Assembly (NCBI RefSeq): GCF_026213295.1
Contig: NC_079413.1
Span: 20,422,378-20,486,377, forward strand
DNA length: 64,000 nucleotides
From: Gadus chalcogrammus
Taxonomy: Eukaryota > Chordata > Actinopteri > Gadiformes > Gadidae
Direction: 5' to 3'
The notes under the pieces were generated by a model. The model did not search any database. It was not told the origin of the DNA and was given only the letters and a program-made list of their open reading frames with translations. Of the stretch, positions 22,233 through 33,115 are shown piece after piece (positions within the stretch are counted from its first letter, which is position 1; every line of letters starts with the position of its first letter). Both the position numbers and the translations under genes were made by a program.

Positions 22233-22471
22233 CTGTTGAGGTTGACATTTTATTTCTTGCATGTGTTTACTATGTAGGCTGTAGTTGAGTCGGATAAGAA
22301 ATTACCTGAAACACTTTTCTAAAGAGAAAAAGTTAGCCTAAACCTCTCCGGTAGGCTAACTAAATCCCCTCTAGACGTCCATTTTCTTGAAAATCTTGAT
22401 TGTTTACTTGCCTCAGATATGACATCAGGGCTGTGTCGGCGATGTCACTCAATTCCTTCCAGAAGTACTCA

Positions 22472-22772
22472 GCTGGGCAAGGTGGCACGTGCCTCTAATC
22501 CAAGTCACTGGGAGGCTGAGGTTGGCGGTTTGAATGAGCTGAGGAGCTCTGCACTGTACCGGACTATGTTGAACGGGTGTCCATGCTAAGTTCGGTATCG
22601 ATATGGTGGTTCTGGGGGAGTCTTGGACCACCAGGTCGCCTAAGGAGGGGTGTTTGCGGGCCCAGGTCGAGAACGGAGCAGGTCAAAGCCCCCGTGCCGC
22701 TCAGTAGTGGGTTTGCATCCGTGAATTGATGTTACAGTGCAGCCTTGGCAAAACAGCGGTACCTAATCTTTT
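22472..22772 (+). ncRNA. RN7SL: 7SL RNA, array copy 12
   Basis: GCTGGGCAAGG start, 2-nt gain in the S domain, AGAA helix-8 loop, T4 terminator. The 3' half is nearly identical to that of copy 11, as if the copies were homogenised in segments. Confidence 0.86.
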
Positions 22773-23017
22773 CTGTTCAAATTGAGGTTAACATTTTATT
22801 TCTTGTATGTGTTTGCTATGTAGGCTCTAGTTAATTTGGACAAGAAATGACCTGAAACACTTTTCTAAAGAGAAAAAGTTAGCCAAAACCTCAGCAGTAG
22901 GCTAACTAAATCCCCTCTAGATGTCCATTTTCGTTGAAATCTTGTTTGTTTACTTGCCTCAGATATGACGGCAGGGCTGTGTCGGCGATGTCACTCAATT
23001 CCTTCCAGAAGTACTCC

Positions 23018-23316
23018 GCCGGGCACGGTGGCGCGTGCCTCTAATCCAAGTCACTGGGAGGGTGAGGTTGGCGGTTCGATTGAGCTCAGGAGCTCTGCAC
23101 TGTACCGGGCTATGTTGAACGGGTGTCCATGCTAAGTTCGGTATCGATATGGTGGTTCTGGGGGAGCCTTGGACCACCAGGTCGTCTAAGGAGGGGTGTA
23201 CGGGCCCAGGTCGGAAACGGAGCAGGTCAAAGCCCCCGTGCCTCTCAGTAGTGGGTTTGCATCCGCGAATAGACGTTACAGTGCAGCCTTGGCAAAACAG
23301 CGGTACCTAATCTTTT
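23018..23316 (+). ncRNA. RN7SL: 7SL RNA, array copy 13
   Basis: GCCGGGCACGG start, GAAA helix-8 loop, T4 terminator. First unit of a three-unit group repeated as copies 16-18. Confidence 0.89.
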
Positions 23317-23555
23317 CTGTTGAGGTTGACATTTTATTTCTTGCATGTGTTTACTATGTAGGCTGTAGTTGAGTCGGATAAGAAATTACCTGAAACACTT
23401 TTCTAAAGAGAAAAAGTTAGCCTAAACCTCTCCGGTAGGCTAACTAAATCCCCTCTAGACGTCCATTTTCTTGAAAATCTTGATTGTTTACTTGCCTCAG
23501 ATATGACGGCAGGGCTGTGTCGGCGATGTCACTCAATTCCTTCCAGAAGTACTCA

Positions 23556-23854
23556 GCTGGGCACGGTGGCACGTGCCTCTAATCCAAGTCACTGGGAGGC
23601 TGAGGTTGGCGGTTTGAATGAGCTGAGGAGCTCTGCACTGTACCGGACTATGTTGAACGGGTGTCCATGCTAAGTTCGGTATCGATATGGTGGTTCTGGG
23701 GGAGCCTTGGAGCACCAGGTCGTCTAAGGAGGGGTGTACGGGCACAGGTCGGAAACGGAGCAGGTCAAAGCCGCCGTGCCGCCCAGTAGTGGGTTTGCAT
23801 CCGTGAATAGACGTTACAGTGCAGCCTTGGCAAAACAGCGGTACCTAATGATTA
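23556..23854 (+). ncRNA. RN7SL: 7SL RNA, array copy 14
   Basis: GCTGGGCACGG subtype, GAAA loop, GGGCACAGG variant of GGGCCCAGG. 3' end AATGATTACTG lacks a T-run. Nearly identical to copy 17. Confidence 0.87.
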
Positions 23855-24093
23855 CTGTTGAAGTTCACATTTTATTTCTTGTATGTGTTTACTATGTAGG
23901 CTGTAGTTAAGTCGGATAAGAAATTACCTGAAACACTTTTCTAAAGAGAAAAAGATAGCCTAAACCTCTGCAGTAGGCTAACTAAATCCCCTCTAGACGT
24001 CCATTTTCTTGAAAATCTTGATTGTTTACTTGCCTCAGATATGACGGCAGGGCTGTCTCGGCGATGTCACTCAAATCCTTCCAGTAGAACTCC

Positions 24094-24394
24094 GCCGGGT
24101 ACGGTGGCGCGTGCCTCTAATCCAATTCACTGGGAGGCTGAGGTTGGCGGTTTGATTGAGCTGATGAGCTCTGCACTGAACCGGACTATGTTGAACGGGT
24201 GTCCATGCTAAGTTCGGTATCGATATGGTGGTTCTGGGGGAGCCTTGGACCACCAGGTCGCCTAAGGAGGGGTGTTTGCGGGCCCAGGTCGGGAACGGAG
24301 CAGGTCAAAGCCCCCGTGCCGCTCAGTAGTGGGTTTGCATCCGTGAATTGATGTTACAGTGCAGCCTTGGCAAAACAGCGGTACCTAATCTTTT
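24094..24394 (+). ncRNA. RN7SL: 7SL RNA, array copy 15
   Basis: GCCGGGTACGG start, 2-nt gain in the S domain, GGAA loop, T4 terminator. Matches copy 18 with few differences (GAGCTGATGAGCTC here). Confidence 0.87.
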
Positions 24395-24639
24395 CTGTTC
24401 AAATTGAGGTTGACATTTTATTTCTTGTATGTGTTTGCTATGTAGGCTCTAGTTAATTTGGACAAGAAATGACCTGAAACACTTTTCTAAAGAGAAAAAG
24501 TTAGCCAAAACCTCAGCAGTAGGCTAACTAAATCCCCTCTAGATGTCCATTTTCGTTGAAATCTTGTTTGTTTACTTGCCTCAGATATGACGGCAGGGCT
24601 GTGTCGGCGATGTCACTCAATTCCTTCCAGAAGTACTCC

Positions 24640-24938
24640 GCCGGGCACGGTGGCGCGTGCCTCTAATCCAAGTCACTGGGAGGCTGAGGTTGGCGGTTCG
24701 ATTGAGCTCAGGAGCTCTGCACTGTACCGGGCTATGTTGAACGGGTGTCCATGCTAAGTTCGGTATCGATATGGTGGTTCTGGGGGAGCCTTGGACCACC
24801 AGGTCGTCTAAGGAGGGGTGTACGGGCACAGGTCGGAAACGGAGTAGGTCAAAGCCGCCGTGCCGCTCAGTAGTGGGTTTGCATCCGCGAATAGACGTTA
24901 CAGTGCAGCCTTGGCAAAACAGCGGTACCTAATCTTTT
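24640..24938 (+). ncRNA. RN7SL: 7SL RNA, array copy 16
   Basis: GCCGGGCACGG start, GAAA loop, T4 terminator. Differs from copy 13 mainly by AGTAGG in the SRP54 loop and GGGCACAGG. Confidence 0.88.
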
Positions 24939-25177
24939 CTGTTGAGGTTGACATTTTATTTCTTGCATGTGTTTACTATGTAGGCTGTAGTTGAGTCGGA
25001 TAAGAAATTACCTGAAACACTTTTCTAAAGAGAAAAAGTTAGCCTAAACCTCTCCGGTAGGCTAACTAAATCCCCTCTAGACGTCCATTTTCTTGAAAAT
25101 CTTGATTGTTTACTTGCCTCAGATATGACGGCAGGGCTGTGTCGGCGATGTCACTCAATTCCTTCCAGAAGTACTCA

Positions 25178-25476
25178 GCTGGGCACGGTGGCACGTGCCT
25201 CTAATCCAAGTCACTGGGAGGCTGAGGTTGGCGGTTTGAATGAGCTGAGGAGCTCTGCACTGTACCGGACTATGTTGAACGGGTGTCCATGCTAAGTTCG
25301 GTATCGATATGGTGGTTCTGGGGGAGCCTTGGAGCACCAGGTCGTCTAAGGAGGGGTGTACGGGCACAGGTCGGAAACGGAGCAGGTCAAAGCCGCCGTG
25401 CCGCTCAGTAGTGGTCTTGCATCTGTGAATAGACGTTACAGTGCAGCCTTGGCAAAACAGCGGTACCTAATGATTA
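25178..25476 (+). ncRNA. RN7SL: 7SL RNA, array copy 17
   Basis: Near-copy of copy 14: GCTGGGCACGG subtype, GAAA loop, no T-run. The 3' domain reads AGTGGTCTTGCATC rather than AGTGGGTTTGCATC. Confidence 0.86.
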
Positions 25477-25715
25477 CTGTTGAAGTTCACATTTTATTTC
25501 TTGTATGTGTTTACTATGTAGGCTGTAGTTAAGTCGGATAAGAAATTACCTGAAACACTTTTCTAAAGAGAAAAAGATAGCCTAAACCTCTGCAGTAGGC
25601 TAACTAAATCCCCTCTAGACGTCCATTTTCTTGAAAATCTTGATTGTTTACTTGCCTCAGATATGACGGCAGGGCTGTCTCGGCGATGTCACTCAAATCC
25701 TTCCAGTAGAACTCC

Positions 25716-26016
25716 GCCGGGTACGGTGGTGCGTGCCTCTAATCCAAGTCACTGGGAGGCTGAGGTAGGCGGTTCGATTGAGCTGAGGAGCTCTGCACTG
25801 AACCGGACTATGTTGAACGAGTGTCCATGCTAAGTTCGGTATCGATATGGTGGTTCTGGGGGAGCCTTGGACCACCAGGTCGCCTAAGGAGGGGTGTTTG
25901 CGGGCCCAGGTCGGGAACGGAGCAGGTCAAAGCCCCCGTGCCGCTCAGTAGTGGGTTTGCATCCGTGAATAGATGTTACAGTGCAGCCTTGGCAAAACAG
26001 CGGTACCTAATATTTT
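25716..26016 (+). ncRNA. RN7SL: 7SL RNA, array copy 18
   Basis: GCCGGGTACGGTGGTGCG start, 2-nt gain, GGAA loop, T4 terminator (AATATTTTC). GAACGAGTGTCC instead of GAACGGGTGTCC. Confidence 0.87.
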
Positions 26017-26261
26017 CTGTTCAAATTGAGGTTGACATTTTATTTCTTGTATGTGTTTGCTATGTAGGCTCTAGTTAATTTGGACAAGAAATGACCTGAA
26101 ACACTTTTCTAAAGAGAAAAAGTTAGCCAAAACCTCAGCAGTAGGCTAACTAAATCCCCTCTAGACGTCCATTTTCTTTAAAATCTTGATTGTTTACTTG
26201 TCTCAGATATGACGGCAGGGCTGTCTCGGCGATGTCACTCAAATCCTTCCAGTAGAACTCC

Positions 26262-26562
26262 GCCGGGTACGGTGGCGCGTGCCTCTAATCCAAGTCGCTG
26301 GGAGGCTGAGGTTGGCGGTTCGATTGAGCTGAGGAGCTCTGCACTGTACCGGTCTATGTTGAACGGGTGTCCATGCTAAGTTCGGTATCGATATGGTGGT
26401 TCTGGGGGAGCCTTGGACCACCAGGTCGCCTAAGGAGGGGTGTTTGCGGGCCCAGGTCGAGAACGGAGCAGGTCAAAGCCCCCGTGCCGCTCAGTAGTGG
26501 GTTTGCATCCGTGAATAGATGTTGCAGTGCAGCCTTGGCAAAACAGCGGTAGGTAATCTTTT
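26262..26562 (+). ncRNA. RN7SL: 7SL RNA, array copy 19
   Basis: GCCGGGTACGG start, 2-nt gain, AGAA (non-GNRA) helix-8 loop. The 3' end reads CGGTAGGTAATCTTTT instead of CGGTACCTAATCTTTT. Confidence 0.85.
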
Positions 26563-26807
26563 CTGTTCAAATTGAGGTTGACATTTTATTTCTTGTATGT
26601 GTTTGCTATGTAGGCTCTAGTTAATTTGGACAAGAAATGACCTGAAACACTTTTCTAAAGAGAAAAAGTTAGCCAAAACCACAGCAGTAGGCTAACTAAA
26701 TCCCCTCTAGATGTCCATTTTCGTTGAAATCTTGTTTGTTTACTTGCCTCAGATATGACGGCAGGGCTGTGTCGGCGATGTCACTCAAATCCTTCCAGAA
26801 GTATTCC

Positions 26808-27106
26808 GCCGGGCACGGTGGTGCGTGCCTCTAATCCAAGTCACTGAGAGGCTGAGGTTGGCGGTTCGATTGAGCTCAGGAGCTCTGCACTGTACCGGAC
26901 TATGTTGAACGGGTGTCCATCCTAAGTTCGGTAGCGATATGGTGGTTCTGGGGGAGCCTTGGACCACCAGGTCGTCTAAGGAGGGGTGTACGGGCCCAGG
27001 TCGGAAACGGAGTAGGTCAAAGCCCCCGTGCCGCTCAGTAGTGGGTTTGCATCTGCGAATAGATGTTACAGTGCAGCCTCGGCAAAACAGCGGTACCTAA
27101 TCTTTT
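26808..27106 (+). ncRNA. RN7SL: 7SL RNA, array copy 20
   Basis: GCCGGGCACGG start, GAAA loop, AGTAGG in the SRP54 loop, GTCCATCCTAAG variant. T4 terminator. The spacer after it is nearly identical to that after copy 10. Confidence 0.86.
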
Positions 27107-27343
27107 CTGTTGAAGTTCACATTTTATTTCTTGTACGTTTACTATGTAGGCTCTAGTTAAATTGGATAAGAAATGACCTGAGACACTTTTTTAAAGAGAA
27201 AGAGTTAGCCAAAACCTCTGCAGTAGGCTAAATAAATCCCCTCTAGACGTCCATTTTCTTTAAAATCTTGATTGTTTACTTGCCTCAGATATGACATCAG
27301 GGCTGTGTCGGCGATGTCACTCAATTCCTTCCAGAAGAACTCC

Positions 27344-27643
27344 GCCGGGTACGGTGGCGTGTGCCTCTAATCCAAGTCACTGGGAGGCTGAGGTTGGCGG
27401 TTCGATTGAGCTGAGGAGCTCTGCACTGTACCGGACTATGTTGAACGGGTGTCCATGCTAAGTTCGGTATCGATATGGTGGTTCTGGGGGAGCCTTGGAC
27501 CACCAGGTCGCCTAAGGAGGGGTGTTTGCGGGCCCAGGTCGGGAACGGAGCAGGTCAAAGCCCACGTGCCGCTCAGTAGTGGTTTGCATCCGTGAATAGA
27601 TGTTACAGTGCAGCCTTGGCAAAACAGCGGTACCTAATCTTTT
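27344..27643 (+). ncRNA. RN7SL: 7SL RNA, array copy 21
   Basis: GCCGGGTACGG start, 2-nt gain and 1-nt loss (AGTGGTTTGC), GGAA loop, T4 terminator. Upstream motif ATGACATCAG, as in copy 11. Confidence 0.87.
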
Positions 27644-27888
27644 CTGTTCAAATTGAGGTTGACAGTTTATTTCTTGTATGTGTTTGCTATGTAGGCTCTA
27701 GTTAATTTGGACAAGAAATGACCTGAAACACTTTTCTAAAGAGAAAAAGTTAGCCAAAACCTAAGCAGTAGGCTAACTAAATCCCCTCTAGATGTCCATT
27801 TTCGTTGAAATCTTGTTTGTTTACTTGCCTCAGATATGACATCAGGGCTGTGTCGGCGATGTCACTCAATTCCTTCCAGAAGAACTCC

Positions 27889-28187
27889 GCCGGGCACGGT
27901 GGCGCGTGCCTCTAATCCAAGTCACTGGGAGGCTGAGGATGGCGGTTCGATTGAGCTGAGAAGCTCTGCACTGTACCGGACTATGTTGAACGGGTGTCCA
28001 TGCTAAGTACGTTATCGATATGGTGGTTCTGGGGGAGCCTTGGAACACCTGTTCGTCTAAGGAGGGGTGTACGGGCCCAGGTCGGGAACGGAGCAGGTCA
28101 AAGCCCCCGTGCCGCTCAGTAGTTGGTTTGTATCCGTGAATAGATGTTACAGTGCAGCCTTGGCAAAACAGCGGTACCTAATCTTTT
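27889..28187 (+). ncRNA. RN7SL: 7SL RNA, array copy 22
   Basis: GCCGGGCACGG start, GGAA loop, T4 terminator. Has TAAGTACGTTATCG in helix 6 and AACACCTGTTCGTC in place of CCACCAGGTCGTC, which would disturb helix 6/8 pairing. Confidence 0.86.
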
Positions 28188-28432
28188 CTGTTCAAATTGA
28201 GGTTGACATTTTATTTCTTGTATGTGTTTACTATGTAGGCTATAGTTAAGTCGGATAAGAAATGACCTGAAACACTTTTTTAAAGAGAAAAAGGTAGCCA
28301 AAACCTCTGCAGTAGGCTAACTAAATCCCCTCTAGATGTCCATTTTCTTTGAAATCTTGTTTGTTTACTTGCCTCAGATATGACGGCAGGGCTGTGTCGG
28401 CGATGTCACTCAATTCCTTCCAGTAGAACTCC

Positions 28433-28731
28433 GCCGGGCACGGTTGCGCGTGCCTCTAATCCAAGTCACTGGGAGGCTGAGGTTGGCGGTTCGATTGAGC
28501 TGAGGAGCTCTGCACTGTACCGGACTATGTTGAACGGGTGTCCATGCTAAGTTCGGTATCGATATGGTGGTTCTGGGGGAGCCTTGGACCACCAGGTCGT
28601 CTAAGGAGGGGTGTACGGGCCCAGGTCGGAAACGGAGCAGGTCAAAGCCCCCGTGCCGCTCAGTAGTGGGTTTGCATCCGTGAATAGATGTTACAGTGCA
28701 GCCTTGGCAAAACAGCGGTACCTAATCTTTT
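28433..28731 (+). ncRNA. RN7SL: 7SL RNA, array copy 23
   Basis: GCCGGGCACGGTTGCGCG start, GAAA loop, AGCAGG intact, T4 terminator. One of the copies closest to the array consensus and a good candidate for an active gene. Confidence 0.9.
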
Positions 28732-28975
28732 CTGTTCAAATTGAGGTTGACATTTTATTTCTTGTATGTGTTTACTATGTAGGCTATAGTTTAGTCGGAT
28801 AAGAAATTACCTGAAACACTTTTTTAAAGAGAAATAGTAGCCAAAACCTCTGCAGTAGGCTAACTAAATCCCCTCTAGATGTCCATTTTCTTTGAAATCT
28901 TGTTTGTTTACTTGCCTCAGATATGACTGCAGGGCTGTGTCGGCGATGTCACTCAATTCCCTCCAGTAGAACTCC

Positions 28976-29276
28976 GCCGGGCACGGTTGCTTGTGCCTCT
29001 AATCCAAGTCACTGGGAGGTTGAGGTTGGCGGTTCGATTGAGCTGAGGAGCTCTGCACTGTACCGGACTATGTTGAACGGGTGGCCATGCTAAGTTCGGT
29101 ATCGATATGGTGGTTCTGGGGGAGCCTTGGACCACCAGGTCGCCTAAGGAGGGGTGTTTGCGGGCCCAGGTCGGGAACGGAGCAGGTCAAAGCCCCCGTG
29201 CCGCTCAGTAGTGGGTTTGCATCCGTGAATAGATGTTACAGTGCAGCCTTGGCAAAACAGCGGTACCTAATCTTTT
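28976..29276 (+). ncRNA. RN7SL: 7SL RNA, array copy 24
   Basis: Last copy before U3 block 2. GCCGGGCACGGTTGCTTG start, 2-nt gain, GGAA loop, GGGTGGCCATGC in place of GGGTGTCCATGC, T4 terminator. Confidence 0.87.
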
Positions 29277-29988
29277 CTGTTCAAATTGAGGTTGACATTT
29301 TATTTCTTGTATGTGATTACTCTGTAGTCTCTGGTTAAATTGGACAAGAAATGACCTGAAACACTTTTCTAAAGAGAAAAAGTTAGCCTAAACCTCTGCA
29401 GTAGGCTAACTAAATCCCCTCTAGACGTCCATTTTCTTTAAAATCTTGATTGTTTACTTGCCTCAGATATGACGGCAGGGCTGTGTCGGCGATGTCACTC
29501 AATTCAAATATTGTAGACCGTATCAAGTCATTTGCACACGCTGAATCTGGAATGTCTGTACAATAACGGCAAAATATAGCAGTAGACTATGAACATGAAT
29601 TTCCTGTGTTTAATACTTGGTAGGAGGTCGGATGTGAGTTGAACTAAAGCAGTGGGGATTGAGTTGAATTCCAACAGGCGGGGTGGTACTTTCGTCAACG
29701 GACCCACGTGTCTCGCAAAGAGATGTGGGGACTATTTATCTCTATATCTCTTTATCATATCACTCCGTTAACGTAGTTGTGCGTGGTACCCGTATTGGCC
29801 CTTATGATCACTAGTTTTGAACGTCACTCTATACCGATGTTTGAGTTCAGTTTCAATAAACTAAGATTTGTATAAGTGCCATCCGTTATTTTTACATGAG
29901 CTGAAATATTGTGAAAGTTCTACCTCACAACCACCAGTGAGAAAGACTACTCCGTGAATTGGTGCCCGTCCGCGCCCGTTTCAACACT

Positions 29989-30204
29989 AAGATCATACTT
30001 TCAGGGATCATTTCTATAGTCTTTGACTTGAGAAATATCGTACGAAAGTGATCGGTTACTCTAACCACGATGAAGAGAACTGATGTTCCCTTCTGAGCGC
30101 GAAGCGGGCAGTGAGTGATGATGCATTTCATCCGCTCCTTGCCATTGATGACCGTTCCATGCTCTCTAGTGGAGCCTGGAGGTAGGGATCATGATCAGAG
30201 TGGT
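29989..30204 (+). ncRNA. SNORD3: U3 snoRNA gene, copy 5
   Basis: Complete 216-nt copy with all boxes, including GAGCGCGAAGCGGGC (box B) and the CAGA-type box D. Its upstream PSE-like region differs slightly (GTGAGAAAGACTACTCCGTG). Confidence 0.88.
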
Positions 30205-30285
30205 TAGATGTAGGCTAGATATTGTACAAAATAACAATTAGTTATTATTCTGAGTCGTTGGCGTTTTGTTACATCGTCAGTATGT

Positions 30286-31272
30286 TTATCTTACATAGTA
30301 AGATAGTAGTAGTAGTGTGGATGGTTGGGGGGTAGTGTGTTTTTCCAGGAGTCTGACTGCTTGGGGGAAAAAACTGCTTGTCATCCTCTGGGTTTTGGCC
30401 CTTAGGCTTTGGTACCGCCTCCCTGACGGCAGTAGCTCAAACAGTTTCTGGTTGGGGTGGCTGGGGTCCCCAATGATTCGGAGGGCCTTCCTGACACACC
30501 GGGCCTTGTAGGTTTCCTGGATGGAGGGAAGCTCACATCCGCTGATCCTCTCAGCTGTCCGCACTACCCTTTGCAGCATTTTGCGGCTTTGGGCAGTGCA
30601 GTTCCCGTACCAGGCAGTGATGCATCCAGTCAATATGCTCTCCGTTGTGCCTCTGAAGAAGGCCCCCAGGATCTTGGGCCCCACGCCAAACTTTTTCAGA
30701 CGCCTAAGGTGAAATAGGCGCCGCTGTGCTTTTTTCACCACCTGGTTGGTGTGCTCCTCCCAGGTGAGGTCTCTGGTGATGTGGACTCCCAGGAACTTAA
30801 TGCTGTGTACCCTCTCCACAGCAGACCCATTGATGGAGATGGGGTGTTGAATCTGTCTCTTCTTCCTGAAGTCCACTACGAGCTCCTTGGTCTTATCGGT
30901 GTTGAGAATGAGGTTGTTGTCCTGGCTGTACTGAGCCAGACAGTCGACCTCGCTCCTATAGGCCGTCTCATCACCATCAGTGATCAGCCCCATGACTGTC
31001 GTGTGATCGGCGAACTTGATCACTGCATTGGATCCGTGTGTAGCCACGCAGTCGTGGGTGTATAGGGAGTAGAGGAGGGGGCTTAGGACACAGCCCTGGG
31101 GGGCTCCTGTGCTGATGGTCAGAGGGGCGGAGATCTTAGGACCCATCTTCACCACCTGTTTTCGATCCGTCAGGAAGTCAAGGATCCAGTTGCATAGGCT
31201 GGGATCAATGCCTAGGTCCCTGAGCTTCCTGTCGAGTCTGGAGGGGACTATTGTGTTGAATGCCGAACTATA
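30286..31272 (-). pseudogene. Non-LTR retrotransposon reverse transcriptase fragment (L2/CR1 type)
   Basis: A frame of 289 codons from 31155 down to 30286 extends upstream without stop to about 31272 ([13 protein letters not shown], then [15 protein letters not shown]). It covers reverse-transcriptase blocks [19 protein letters not shown], the active-site block [33 protein letters not shown], and a C-terminal part with [15 protein letters not shown] and [10 protein letters not shown]. This layout is typical of fish L2/CR1/Rex-type LINEs. The catalytic FADD reads FADH, so the enzyme would be dead. The endonuclease and the start of the reverse transcriptase are missing (5' truncation). Confidence 0.85.
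30300..31272 (-). mobile_element. 5'-truncated LINE insertion in U3 satellite
   Basis: Breaks a U3 unit at TTACATAGTAAGATAG (30300); the satellite resumes near 31272 with a short repeated stretch (GTGGTTAGATGT ... GTGGTTATATGTAGG). The TAGTAG repeat at its 3' end is the likely tail. Truncation at the 5' end is usual for LINEs. Confidence 0.8.
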
Positions 31273-32099
31273 AGTGGTTAGATGTGGTACAGAGTGGTTA
31301 TATGTAGGCTAGATATTGAACAAAATAACAATTAGTCATTATTCTGAGTCGTTGGCAATTTGTTACGCCGTTAGTATGTTTATTTTACTTAGTAAAGATT
31401 GTGTAGGCAATCAAAAATACTGATGCAGTGTAGGCTCTTGTAAACCGTTTGAAGTTACCTGCATTGCTGGTGTAACTGCTCAGGTGTATATAATATATAT
31501 AAATAATGTTTCACTTTTGATGTGATGCGAGTGATGGCCATATCAAGTAGTATAAATTGTTAATTCACTCTATGTGCATTGTGCAGGTTATCATATTGTA
31601 GACAGTATCAAGTCATTTGCACACGCTGAATCTGGAATGTCTGTACAATAACGGCACAATATAGCAGTAGCCTATGCACATGAATTTCCTGTGTTTAATA
31701 CTTGGTAGGATTTTGAATAATATAAATATACAGAGAGGTCGGATGTGAGTTGAACTAAAGCAGTGGGGATTGAGTTGAATTCCGACAGGCGGGGTGGTAC
31801 TTTCGTCAACGGACCCCCGTGTCTCGCAAAGAGATGTGGGGACTATTTATCTCTATATCTCTTTATCATATCACTCCGTTAACGTAGTTGTGCGTGGTAC
31901 CCGTATTGGCCCTTATGATCACTAGTTTTGAACGTCACTCTATACCGATGTTTGAGTTCAGTTTCAATTAACTAAGATTTGTATCAGTGCCATCCGTTAT
32001 TTTTACATGAGCTGAAATATTGTGAAAGTTCTACCTCACAACCACCAGTGAGAAGGACTACCCCATGAATTGGTGCCCGTCCGCGCCCGTTTCAACACT

Positions 32100-32315
32100 A
32101 AGATCATACTTTCAGGGATCATTTCTATAGTCTTTGACTTGAGAATTATCGTACGAAAGTGATCGGTTACTCTAACCACGATGAAGAGAACTGATGTTCC
32201 CTTCTGAGCGCGAAGCGGGCAGTGAGTGATGATGCATTTCATCCGCTCCTTGCCATTGATGACCGTTCCATGCTCTCTAGTGGAGCCTGGAGGTAGGGAT
32301 CATGATCAGAGTGGT
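32100..32315 (+). ncRNA. SNORD3: U3 snoRNA gene, copy 6
   Basis: Complete 216-nt copy. One change (GAGAATTATCG instead of GAGAAATATCG) in the variable 5'-domain stem region; boxes A'/A, C', B, C and D region are as in the consensus. Confidence 0.88.
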
Positions 32316-33115
32316 TAGATGTAGGCTAGATATTGAACAAAATAACAATTAGTCATTATTCTTAGTCGTTGGCAATTTGTTACGCCGTAAGTATGTTTAT
32401 TTTACTTAGTAATGATTATGTAGGCAATCAAAAATACTGATGCAGTGTAGGCTCTTGTAAACCGTTTGAAGTTACCTGCATTGCTGGTGTAACTGCTCAG
32501 GTGCATATAATATATAAAATAATGTTTGACTTTTGATGTGATGCGAGTGATGGCCATATCAAGTAGTATAAATTGTTAATTAACTCTATGTGCATTGTGC
32601 AAGTTATCATATTGTAGACAGTATCAAGTCATTTGCACACGCTGAATCTGGAATGTCTGTACAATAACGGCACAATATAGCAGTAGACTATGCACATGAA
32701 TTTCCTGTGTTTAATACTTGGTAGGATTTTGAATAACATCAATAAACAGAGAGGTCGGATGTGAGTTGAACTAAAGCAGTGGGGATTGAGTTGAATTCCG
32801 ACAGGCGGGGTGGTACTTTCGTCAACGGACCCCCGTGTCTCGCAAAGAGATGTGGGGACTATTTATCTCTATATCTCTTTATCATATCACTCCGTTAACG
32901 TAGTTGTGCGTGGTACCCGTATTGGCCCTTATGATCACTAGTTTTGAACGTCACTCTATACCGATGTTTGAGTTCAGTTTCAATGAACTAAGATTTGTAT
33001 CAGTGCCATCCGTTATTTTTACATGAGCTGAAATATTGTGAAAGTTCTACCTCACAACCACCAGTGAGAAGGACTACCCCATGAATTGGTGCCCGTCCGC
33101 GCCCGTTTCAACACT

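Larger units (their letters stand above)
16318..29505 (+). repeat. 7SL RNA tandem array, 24 units of about 544 bp
   Basis: Head-to-tail units of 537-546 bp, each a 7SL RNA gene of about 299 nt plus a spacer of about 245 bp. The spacer contains an inverted repeat (AGTTAGCCTA ... TAGGCTAACT) and a conserved block ACTAAATCCCCTCTAGA. Within the array, three-unit groups recur (units 13-15 and 16-18, 1,622 bp apart) and units 10-11 match 20-21, showing local amplification. The final unit breaks off at CACTCAATTC (29505), joining U3 satellite. Confidence 0.95.

Noticed and set aside
16507..29276. Alu-like SINE array, because of GCCGGGCACGGTGG and CTGGGAGGCTGAGG
   Set aside because: Alu elements are primate-specific and lack the S domain. 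Here the complete S domain is present in every unit, so these are 7SL genes.
16484..29338. Recurrent 60- to 85-codon frames on both strands in the 544-bp array
   Set aside because: They lie across the 7SL RNA (minus MVQGSPRTTIS type; plus MYGPRSGTEQ type). Conservation follows RNA structure; starts and lengths vary with single changes.
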